DNA of 64,000 bases from Alphaproteobacteria bacterium (GTDB lineage Bacteria; Pseudomonadota; Alphaproteobacteria; Micropepsales; Micropepsaceae): positions 1-64,000 of the forward strand of contig JANXXU010000006.1 in assembly GCA_025350465.1 (NCBI GenBank), in the 5' to 3' direction. Shown here one piece after another: positions 1 to 6,541 of this stretch (the stretch's first letter is position 1; every line of letters starts with the position of its first letter). The position numbers and the translations under genes are program-made. The notes below the pieces were generated by a model. That model saw only the letters and a list, made by a program, of their open reading frames with translations, had not been told where the DNA came from and did not search any database.

Positions 1-2
1 CC

Positions 3-872
3 GGCGCCTGGCCGAGCGGGGATAGCGTTGAAGATCAGATTGTTGAGATTGTTGCTAGCGATGCAGAATTTGGTCAAACCTTAAGGAGGCGTAACACGAT
101 CGGGACGTTTGCATCGGTACCAGTTCAGGGCGGTGACTATCTGCTAGGCCCTCCCACTGGCGAGAATGCTAAAGGTGTCACTCTGCTCAACCTGACCAAC
201 GGCAGACGCAACCTTATCCAGGTTTCGTCCGACTGCACGCGCACAGATGACATCGATGCAATTGGCATGAGGTTGATGGTGAGTTGCGGAACGGGTCGCG
301 AAGTTCGCGTGGAGCTGTACCATCTTCACAATAGTTTGGCGCCATCAAGTCCTATCGTGCTCAAGTCGCCGGGAGGTGCGACGAACGGTCGTTTTGCCCA
401 TAGAGCTCATCTAATTCGTACAATTGGAGCAAATCAGTCCATCCAAATTTGGAACGCCGACACCGGCGCGCTCGTTCGCGCCATTGACGTGGGCGGCTCC
501 ATTGTCGCGGCTGATTGGAGTTCGACGGACAGGCTTCTAGTAGTGAGGAGTGCTGCCGAGCAACAACACTCGATCGCCCTGTGGAGTGTAGAAACAGGAA
601 CGCAAACCATAGCGAGCCCTCAGAGCCCAACCCGGCCTCTGGCGATCGGCGTCGCGGATGCGATGGGCTGGCGCGTCGCGAAGCGAATGGGAGCGGCACC
701 GCCACAGTCCTTCATCTTATTCAACCAGGGTGGCCGGGAAACGCTTACCTACGGAGATCAGACAGATTGGAGCGTACGCTCCTTGACGCACGATCTTCAG
801 GAAAGGCCCAGCGGCCGAGCCATAGGGGAAGCAGCGACAAGTCTCCCTCAATCCCAACAACGAAAAGGCTGA
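3..872 (+). CDS. C-terminal part of a WD40-like beta-propeller protein (5' end outside window)
   Basis: The frame is open from the window edge to the TGA at 870-872, so the N-terminus lies outside. The visible 289 residues show WD40-like blades, for example a stretch with IQIWNADTGALVRAI and another with IALWSVETGTQTI. In bacteria such propellers often form the C-terminus of large signalling or STAND-type ATPases, but the N-terminal part that would decide this is not visible. The last 14 or so codons (about 830-872) lie antisense to recognisable porin coding sequence of the neighbouring remnant. The natural C-terminus was therefore probably replaced by whatever frame lay beyond a recombination junction. 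Base composition here is more AT-rich than in the following genes, which fits accessory DNA. The propeller call is fairly sure; the function is unknown. Confidence 0.6.
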   Translation, partial: GAWPSGDSVEDQIVEIVASDAEFGQTLRRRNTIGTFASVPVQGGDYLLGPPTGENAKGVTLLNLTNGRRNLIQVSSDCTRTDDIDAIGMRLMVSCGTGREVRVELYHLHNSLAPSSPIVLKSPGGATNGRFAHRAHLIRTIGANQSIQIWNADTGALVRAIDVGGSIVAADWSSTDRLLVVRSAAEQQHSIALWSVETGTQTIASPQSPTRPLAIGVADAMGWRVAKRMGAAPPQSFILFNQGGRETLTYGDQTDWSVRSLTHDLQERPSGRAIGEAATSLPQSQQRKG

Positions 873-1119
873 CTTGATAGTTTGCACCGATCTCGAGCCC
901 GCCAATGAAGTCCTCTGGCGACGCGGCCGTTGTCCCGGCATTCGAACCAGTTCGCCAGTCGTCGCTCGCATGATCGTAGCCGAGGAAGCCGCCCAAATAG
1001 CCTCCCGTCCAGTCGCTTGATGATTGTCCTGCAATCAATGGGTTTGTCGAAAGTGCTAGACCTGCGGCGACGACGCCGATTTGGACCAAGGCAAGGCGGG
1101 AACGATAGATGGTCATCAT
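745..1119 (-). pseudogene. Truncated outer-membrane beta-barrel (Omp25/porin-like) gene remnant
   Basis: The minus strand encodes a signal peptide followed by DWTGGYLGGFLGYDHASDD and FVVGIEGDLSLL. This is the standard N-terminal pattern of the small 'outer membrane beta-barrel' porin family common in Rhizobiales. Family members run to about 200-270 residues, but this frame stops after 124. Recognisable homology ends near residue 97 (position about 830), after which the residues no longer look like a barrel. The remainder is replaced by the end of the convergent WD40-like gene. The start is taken as the second of two clustered ATGs (1119); an upstream in-frame extension to 1212 lacks a convincing signal peptide. 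I read it as a gene cut by a rearrangement. Confidence 0.65.
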
Positions 1120-1295
1120 GACTCCAATAGGAATCGCCCGCTCAGGATTTTCAGATTTGCAAATGGATGTCACCTGAATATAGGCTCGGTTTGTGAACCG
1201 ACTCTGGGGCATTCCTAGGTTGTAGGTCTCTGTTCGGTTGTATCGTCGCGGTCACTTCCGACGCTCCATCGACAATCCCTGTTCCGCGAAATTTC

Positions 1296-1446
1296 TTCCC
1301 TGATACCTGGATATTTTTCCCTGTTATCTCGAGTAGGGAATTTGCGTCCAAGTGCCGGTGATTGCTCGTCAATTGCCGACTCTGGAGTGCTCGCAGAGGC
1401 TGTTTTCGAAGAAATTCCCTGTATTTCGGGGGTTATCAGGGAATTT
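1296..1446. repeat. Intergenic stretch with repeated TTCCCTG motifs and an inverted repeat
   Basis: The gene-free interval 1120-1518 contains several copies of TTCCCTG: direct copies at 1296-1302 and 1317-1323, and an inverted form in TAGGGAATTT near 1334-1343. There is also a perfect 10-bp inverted repeat, AAATTCCCTG (1412-1421) and CAGGGAATTT (1437-1446), around a 15-base loop. No coding frame here looks real. The role is unknown; a decayed mobile-element end or a protein-binding array are both possible. It lies beside the WD40/porin junction, which favours the first reading. Confidence 0.5.
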
Positions 1447-1518
1447 GCCCCTGTTTCGATGCGGAGCTACGAGAGGTCCGACCTGCGCACTGCGCCATTC
1501 TCATACTGACGATCGCGG

Positions 1519-2109
1519 TCACCCGGTCGCGCTGTCCGTCTCGATCTTCGCCATCCGGCCGCTCTCGGGACCCCAGGCGATCGCCGCATCGATCGCGTCG
1601 CGCAACGCTTGATGTTCGAGCGTGTAGGTCGTCCAGCGAATGGCATGACCGCGCGTGTCGCGCACGACGAATTGCCCATCCCACGATTTGCCGGGAGGCT
1701 TGATGTCGCTCCATCGGATCGCGGTCTTGCGCCACGCGCCGCGCCACACCAAGCCTTGCGCATCCCACGTCCAGACATGCTGCGCATACGCGCCGGTGGC
1801 GACGAAGCCGAGCGTGAAGCCTGCGATCAGCAGAAGCCAGGCGACGGCGGAGCCATGGTCGCTCAACGTCGACGGATCGACCACACCCCAAATGAGACAG
1901 GCGAGCGCGATCGTACCGCACAAGAGGCCGACCATGAACACTTCCGGCGATTGGCAAGTGCGGCCTTCACCCACGCCGATACGCACGCGGCCGCGCCCGA
2001 CCAGCGCTCGCGTTAGGATCGCCGTGCCCAATGCAATGATACCGCCGACGGTCCATTCGACGATCGAATGGACGCTGTCATCGAGAAGCGAATCAAACAG
2101 GGGCGACAT
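1519..2109 (-). CDS. Hypothetical membrane protein with a C-terminal PH-like soluble domain
   Basis: The product is 196 residues. The N-terminal half holds about three hydrophobic segments (near 15-35, 58-80 and 88-110). The C-terminal half is soluble and contains HVWTWDAQGLVWRGAWRKT followed by IRWSDIKPP and a TYTLEHQALRDAIDAAI helix. That strand-rich part with a closing helix resembles bacterial PH-like (YdbS/YcxB-type) domains; this is a pattern judgement only. It stands alone, transcribed away from the next operon. No enzymatic motif is visible and the function is unknown. Confidence 0.6.
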   Translation of the reverse strand: MSPLFDSLLDDSVHSIVEWTVGGIIALGTAILTRALVGRGRVRIGVGEGRTCQSPEVFMVGLLCGTIALACLIWGVVDPSTLSDHGSAVAWLLLIAGFTLGFVATGAYAQHVWTWDAQGLVWRGAWRKTAIRWSDIKPPGKSWDGQFVVRDTRGHAIRWTTYTLEHQALRDAIDAAIAWGPESGRMAKIETDSATG

Positions 2110-2250
2110 GCAGCAAGCTTATTGCGCGAGCGGCACGCGTCAAATTCCGGGAAGCGCCGATCCTGACACGAGCGTCACTCAACTCCGCATAGTAGCGCTG
2201 ACCCGGCCATCCGGCCGATAGCGCGGCCCCCCTGCAAATCCGAGATTAGT

Positions 2251-2270
2251 TCCTATCTCAACGATAGGAG
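2251..2270 (+). promoter_or_regulatory. Hairpin that covers the ribosome binding site of the PDZ protein gene
   Basis: TCCTATC (2251-2257), loop TCAAC and GATAGGA (2263-2269) form a perfect 7-bp stem. The Shine-Dalgarno AGGAG (2266-2270), six bases before the ATG at 2277, lies almost entirely in the 3' arm. Folding of the mRNA would hide the binding site. An RNA-thermometer or other translational switch is possible, as is a palindromic DNA operator for the downstream LuxR protein. Confidence 0.5.
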
Positions 2271-2276
2271 CCTCTC

Positions 2277-3182
2277 ATGCCGGCAACGCCCGATCCCCTC
2301 GCTCAATTCTCGACCGCCCTCGCTGCCCGCGTGTCGGGTGCCAAGACTCTCGTCGCCGCGATCCGGCTCTTGGACGGCCGGCATCTGAGCGCGACCCTTT
2401 GGCGGGGCGATCTCCTGGTCGCGTCCGAGCAGGCGCTGCCCAAGCGCGACGACTATGAGGTGGTGCTCTCTGATGGCGCCGTTGCAAAGGCGCAGCTGGC
2501 CGGCCGCGACGCCGGCACGAACATCGCCGTTCTCAAGCTCGCGCCGCCGGCATCGTTCGCGGTGCCGGCCGCAGGCGAGCCTGAAGTCGGCGCGCTTGCC
2601 CTGGCGCTTGGCGCCGACGGCACGGGCGGAGCAACCGCGCGCCTTGGCGTCGTCAATCAGGCCGGGCCCGAGTGGCACAGCAATCGCGGCGGCCGCATCG
2701 ATCGGCGCATCGAACTCGACATGCGCCTCGCACGTGCCGAGGAAGGTGGGCCGGTGCTCGATGCTGCGGGTTCTCTTCTCGGCATCTCGACACTTGGGCC
2801 GCGCCGGCAAGTGCTCGTCATTCCTCACGCGACGATCGAACGCGTGATCCCGTTGCTCCTGAACGACGGGCACGTTGCGCGAGGATGGTTGGGCGTTGCC
2901 CTTCAGCCTGTTGCGGTACCGGACGCGCTGCAGGCGGCGGTCGGCCAGGCGCACGGCTACATGGTGATGTCGACAATCGACGATGGGCCTGCCGCCAAGG
3001 CCGGCATCGTGCCCGGCGACATCATGGTCGCGATCGACGGCGAGCCGTTGCGCCGCTATCGCAAGTTTGCCGCGCGCCTTGGACCGGAAAGCATCGGACG
3101 CATCGCCGATTTGAACGTGATACGCGGTGGCGCGATCGTCTCCGTGAAAACAACCATCGCGGCGCGGCCCGCCGCGGCATGA
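2277..3182 (+). CDS. HtrA/DegP-like trypsin-fold PDZ protein with degenerate catalytic triad
   Basis: The 301-residue product aligns by eye with the protease and PDZ core of the HtrA family. GTNIAVLKL corresponds to the Asp strand, AEEGGPVLDAAGSLLGIST to the Ser loop, and residues about 205-295 (ARGWLGVALQ, GPAAKAGIVPGDIMVAIDG) form a PDZ domain. All three catalytic positions appear substituted: the His position reads VASEQA (Glu51), the Asp position reads TNIAV (Asn82), and the usual GNSGG reads AEEGG (Glu156 for Ser). No signal peptide or membrane anchor is evident, so it is probably cytoplasmic. It is most likely a binding or sensing pseudoprotease. It overlaps the next gene (ATGA), and its ribosome site lies in a hairpin. 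Confidence 0.8.
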   Translation: MPATPDPLAQFSTALAARVSGAKTLVAAIRLLDGRHLSATLWRGDLLVASEQALPKRDDYEVVLSDGAVAKAQLAGRDAGTNIAVLKLAPPASFAVPAAGEPEVGALALALGADGTGGATARLGVVNQAGPEWHSNRGGRIDRRIELDMRLARAEEGGPVLDAAGSLLGISTLGPRRQVLVIPHATIERVIPLLLNDGHVARGWLGVALQPVAVPDALQAAVGQAHGYMVMSTIDDGPAAKAGIVPGDIMVAIDGEPLRRYRKFAARLGPESIGRIADLNVIRGGAIVSVKTTIAARPAAA

Positions 3183-3739
3183 GCGAGGCGGCGGCGATAC
3201 CGGCTCTTCACAAAGCGCTCCGCGTTGCCGTCGAAGCGCGCGATGTCGTTCGTCGCGCCGCTCTGTGCCGGATCGTTGCGAGTGCCGGACACGAGGTGAT
3301 TGAATCAACGGACGCTGCCGATGTCGTTTTGACGGACGGCGAGATCGCGAGCGGCGGCTTGCCGGCCGTTGCTCTCGGCGGGACGGATGACGATCAGGCC
3401 GGCTTTTTGCCGCGTGATGCGAACCCCGATCAGATCGACGCGGCATTGCGTGCGGCGGCAGCGGGTCTTTTCGTGCGCGCGATCAAGGATGCGTCGTCGA
3501 GTTTCGACGCGTTGCACGAGAAAGATCTTCAGCCCTTGCTCACGCCGCGCGAAACGCAAGTGCTGAGTGCGATTGCCGATGGTTTGGGCAACAAGGAGAT
3601 CGCGCGCCGCCTCGAGATCTCGCCGCATACAGTGAAATTCCACATCGAGTCATTGCTACGAAAGCTCGGCGCCCGTTCGCGTGCCGAAGCCGTCGCCAAA
3701 GGCCTCGCGCGACGGCGGCGGGAATCGATCGAGGTTTGA
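3179..3739 (+). CDS. LuxR-family response regulator with degenerate receiver domain
   Basis: The ATG at 3179 overlaps the stop of the PDZ pseudoprotease, so the two are translationally coupled. The 186-residue product has a receiver-like N-terminal part in which ADVVLTDGE matches the phosphoacceptor strand. The usual acidic pair after the first strand is poorly kept (EARD), and the conserved Lys position reads FLPRD. The C-terminal part, from about residue 118, is a clear GerE/LuxR helix-turn-helix: LTPRETQVLSAIADGLGNKE, then ISPHTVKFHIESLLRKLGA. It probably binds DNA as a dimer and may respond to the PDZ partner instead of, or as well as, phosphorylation. Its targets are unknown. Confidence 0.85.
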   Translation: MSEAAAIPALHKALRVAVEARDVVRRAALCRIVASAGHEVIESTDAADVVLTDGEIASGGLPAVALGGTDDDQAGFLPRDANPDQIDAALRAAAAGLFVRAIKDASSSFDALHEKDLQPLLTPRETQVLSAIADGLGNKEIARRLEISPHTVKFHIESLLRKLGARSRAEAVAKGLARRRRESIEV

Positions 3740-3742
3740 GCC

Positions 3743-5551
3743 CTATTTGGGTCTCGTACCCGATGACGGCTCGAGGCCGACGGAGCGCCCGGGAAAACCC
3801 GCCGCGTCGAAATAGCGGGCGCCATCGGCCGCTTGATATCTGAGCACCGTCGAAAGGCCGCCGGCGGGTTTGGAACGAAGCTCCTTGCCTTCAAACGCGA
3901 CAGTCTCCGGGCCGTTCGCCAACGCTTCGTGAATGACGCGGCCGACGAGCTTTCCTTGCGGCGGGATAGTGAGCCGCAACAGATGCGCGATGGTTGCGCC
4001 AATGTCGGCGTTGCTTGTCGGCGCTTTGTCGCGATACCCGGCTTTGAAATCGGGACCGAGCGCCGCTTGAAAATTCGACGTGTCGGCGCGGCTGAAGCTG
4101 CCGTGCATGCCCTGTCCTTGCACGAGGCCCGTGTCGGCGACCTCGGCCGTGCACATCGCCGGGCGCTCGCAGCCCGTGGCGAAGGAACGGAAGTTCACGA
4201 CCAGCGACGGTCGCGGGGTCGCCGCTGAGCCGACGAGATTGATGGCGCTCATCGGCAACGTGCCGGCGATGTCGCCAAGCGCGTCGTTGACGAAAATGCC
4301 GCTCGTATAGTCCTGCTTCAGGAGTGCCGCCGCAATTCGACGCGCAAGCTCCTTAGCGTTCGCCGTCGGGAGATAGATGAGGTCCGCGCCGCCGTTCGCC
4401 GCGACGACGATCTCAGGTTTGTCCTTGTCGGGGCCGATGAGGCCATTGCCGCGTTTGGTCAGCGCACCGGTCTTGTAATCGATCGGCGTTTGAAAGCGGT
4501 CCGGATCGAACAATGGCAGCCCCAGTGCTTCGGCCAGGTCCACGGCCAGAAAACCCGCGGGCAAAGTGTTGGGTGAAACGTCGGCATGGGCTCGTTGCGT
4601 TGACGGACTCGTCTTGCTTTCCTTTGAGATCGTCGAGAAGCCGTGATCCGCACTCACGATGATGTTCGTGGTGGCGGTTAAACCTTGCTCGTCGAGTGCC
4701 GCGCGTAGAGCAGCGAGATTGGCATCGGCATTCCGAATGGCCTGCAGGCTCGTCGGACCGTTGATGCCCGGCGTCAACGTGCCAATGCTGTCGGTCTGCC
4801 CATGCTGCGTGCCATCGGGATCGCGCGACCAAAACACGATGAAGAACGGCTTTCCGGCCTTCTTGAAGCGCGGCAGGAGCACGCGGGCCACGACCTCTGC
4901 GAAGTATTTTTGTTGATCGACATTTGCGGTCGTGCCCGATCGCGGCGGCGTGGTCGTCGCCAGCCCGGCCGCTTTGATGGCGTCCTTGATCTGTTGGTCG
5001 AGCGGCACGCCGCCGTTGCCCGTGTCGTCGTCGACGATGATCGTGCCTGTATGCTGTGCGCGGACGTTTTGGATCAGCGTCGGGCCGAGTTTTCCGACTG
5101 CCGCCGTCGAGTAGCCGGCGGCCGCGGCCGCCGCCATCACGCTTTCTTCGTTGAGATAATTGCCGCCGAAATGATCGTCGACCTCGTCGATCACCGAATC
5201 GTTTTCCAGAAACGGCGTCTCGCTTGCCGCGGCCGCCTTCACCCGAAACGGCAGATAAAGTGCGTTGCCGAAATCGCCGGTGTCGCCAAGGTAATGGCCG
5301 GTTGCCATCGCCGACGCGTTCGGCGTGGTCACTGTCGGAAAAAGCGAGTGGCTGTTCGAGAAATCGACGCCGCGGCGTTTGATCTCGGCGAACGTGGGTG
5401 CCGTTGCGTCGTCGACAGAGCCCGAGCGCAAGCCGTCGGGGACGAACAGGATCACGTTATGCGGCGTCAGGTCGTCGGCGACCGCCGCCGAGATGGAAAA
5501 TCCTTGGCAAAGAACAAGCGCAAATCCTGCGCGCCGAAATATTGAAGACAT
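3743..5551 (-). CDS. Secreted alkaline phosphatase-superfamily phosphodiesterase/nucleotide pyrophosphatase
   Basis: The 602-residue product begins with a signal peptide ending near SAAVADD, so it acts in the periplasm or outside. The metal and nucleophile motifs of the type I phosphodiesterase/nucleotide pyrophosphatase branch are present: ILFVPDGLR (Asp), FPTVTTPNASAMATGHY (Thr nucleophile), DPDGTQHGQTDS (Asp, His), SADHGFS (Asp-His) and a later MHGSFSRAD (His). It would hydrolyse a phosphomono- or diester; the substrate cannot be read. It is the last gene of a minus-strand run with exbD, tonB, a TonB-dependent receptor and exbB, which suggests it prepares a phosphorylated ligand for uptake. 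The start at 5551 is chosen because it opens the signal peptide; an upstream ATG at 5584 would add a charged stretch. Confidence 0.88.
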   Translation of the reverse strand: MSSIFRRAGFALVLCQGFSISAAVADDLTPHNVILFVPDGLRSGSVDDATAPTFAEIKRRGVDFSNSHSLFPTVTTPNASAMATGHYLGDTGDFGNALYLPFRVKAAAASETPFLENDSVIDEVDDHFGGNYLNEESVMAAAAAAGYSTAAVGKLGPTLIQNVRAQHTGTIIVDDDTGNGGVPLDQQIKDAIKAAGLATTTPPRSGTTANVDQQKYFAEVVARVLLPRFKKAGKPFFIVFWSRDPDGTQHGQTDSIGTLTPGINGPTSLQAIRNADANLAALRAALDEQGLTATTNIIVSADHGFSTISKESKTSPSTQRAHADVSPNTLPAGFLAVDLAEALGLPLFDPDRFQTPIDYKTGALTKRGNGLIGPDKDKPEIVVAANGGADLIYLPTANAKELARRIAAALLKQDYTSGIFVNDALGDIAGTLPMSAINLVGSAATPRPSLVVNFRSFATGCERPAMCTAEVADTGLVQGQGMHGSFSRADTSNFQAALGPDFKAGYRDKAPTSNADIGATIAHLLRLTIPPQGKLVGRVIHEALANGPETVAFEGKELRSKPAGGLSTVLRYQAADGARYFDAAGFPGRSVGLEPSSGTRPK

Positions 5552-5693
5552 TTGCCTTTGCGTCCTTTCGCTGGGTGCGCCCATACCAGCACCGCTTCGT
5601 GACGTCCGTATTGCAGAATTCCGCGCCGCCGGATGGCGAGGAGGGCAACCCCGACACCCGGCGGCGCGGCTGCGCCCAGCGATGGCAGGCCGA

Positions 5694-6458
5694 TCAAGCG
5701 GTCGGGTACGTCCCGCCGATCAACCCTATGCGCAGCAGAATGATTTTCAGAAGGTCCGAAATACGTCCGATGCGCTCCTGAAAGACGTTGAAGAACAAGA
5801 GGCCGTAAAGCGCCGTCGCGATGCCGAGCGCCGTGGCAAAGAGCGCAAGACCGATGCCCTTCGACACGGCGGCGGGATCGGAAATGCCGGCCTGCGCCAG
5901 CGCGGTGAACGTATCGATGATGCCGAGGATCGTGCCAAGCAGGCCGAGGAGCGGCGCCGCCGTCACCATCGTGTCCAAGATCCAAAGGCGCGCGCTCAGT
6001 CTCCCCTTTGCTTCAATGAACGCGGAGTCCGTTACATCTTCGAGCCTGCTGCGGCTCGTCAACTGCGCGCGATGATCCAGGATTTGCCGCAACATCGCGA
6101 CCGCCGCCGTACTGCCGCGTTGCGCCGATTTAGGAATGTCGTCGAGCGACTTCGCCTGATCCAAGAGCCGCGCGACTCGCTTGGCTTGCGACAACGTGGC
6201 CGCGAAATAGAGCAGGCGCTCGATGATGATGAACGTGCCCAGGATCAAGAGCGCGTAGAGCACGAAGAAGACCGCTTGATGCATCCACTCGTAGTTCGAG
6301 GCGATCGAATTGATCCAATCGCTGATCGCTTGCGCAGCTTGATGGATCGGGTCGCTTGCCTCGGCAGTGTGCGGCGGCAGGGCGGGCGGCACCGGAGGCG
6401 GCGGCCCGCTGGGCGGGTTTGCCGGCACATTGTCGGCAATCTGTGCGAACGTGCTCAC
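5694..6458 (-). CDS. exbB: TonB-system proton channel subunit (MotA/TolQ/ExbB family)
   Basis: The 254-residue inner-membrane protein has a proline-rich N-terminal segment, then three membrane helices near residues 62-84, 163-185 and 205-227. The signature region LDTMVTAAPLLGLLGTILG is typical of ExbB/TolQ. With ExbD it forms the proton channel that energises TonB. It is separated from exbD and tonB by the receptor gene, an unusual order, but all lie on one strand with short gaps. The neighbouring receptor argues for ExbB over TolQ. The 142 bases to the phosphatase gene hold no further gene. Confidence 0.9.
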   Translation of the reverse strand: MSTFAQIADNVPANPPSGPPPPVPPALPPHTAEASDPIHQAAQAISDWINSIASNYEWMHQAVFFVLYALLILGTFIIIERLLYFAATLSQAKRVARLLDQAKSLDDIPKSAQRGSTAAVAMLRQILDHRAQLTSRSRLEDVTDSAFIEAKGRLSARLWILDTMVTAAPLLGLLGTILGIIDTFTALAQAGISDPAAVSKGIGLALFATALGIATALYGLLFFNVFQERIGRISDLLKIILLRIGLIGGTYPTA

Positions 6459-6501
6459 TGCAGTCCTCCCGCGTCGAAATCGTTGGTTGGTCTGAACGGA
6501 T

Positions 6502-6527
6502 GGGGCGCGACCTGTCTGCCGCGCCCC
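6502..6527 (-). other. Intercistronic GC-rich hairpin between receptor and exbB genes
   Basis: GGGGCGCG (6502-6509) and CGCGCCCC (6520-6527) form a perfect 8-bp stem with a ten-base loop in the 83-base gap between the receptor gene and exbB. No T-run follows in the direction of transcription, so a full terminator is unlikely. It could stabilise the 3' end of the receptor message or lower readthrough into exbB. Confidence 0.5.
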
Positions 6528-6541
6528 TGAGCTGGATGGTC

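Noticed and set aside
2277-3182. Active HtrA serine protease
   Set aside because: His, Asp and Ser positions all read as other residues.
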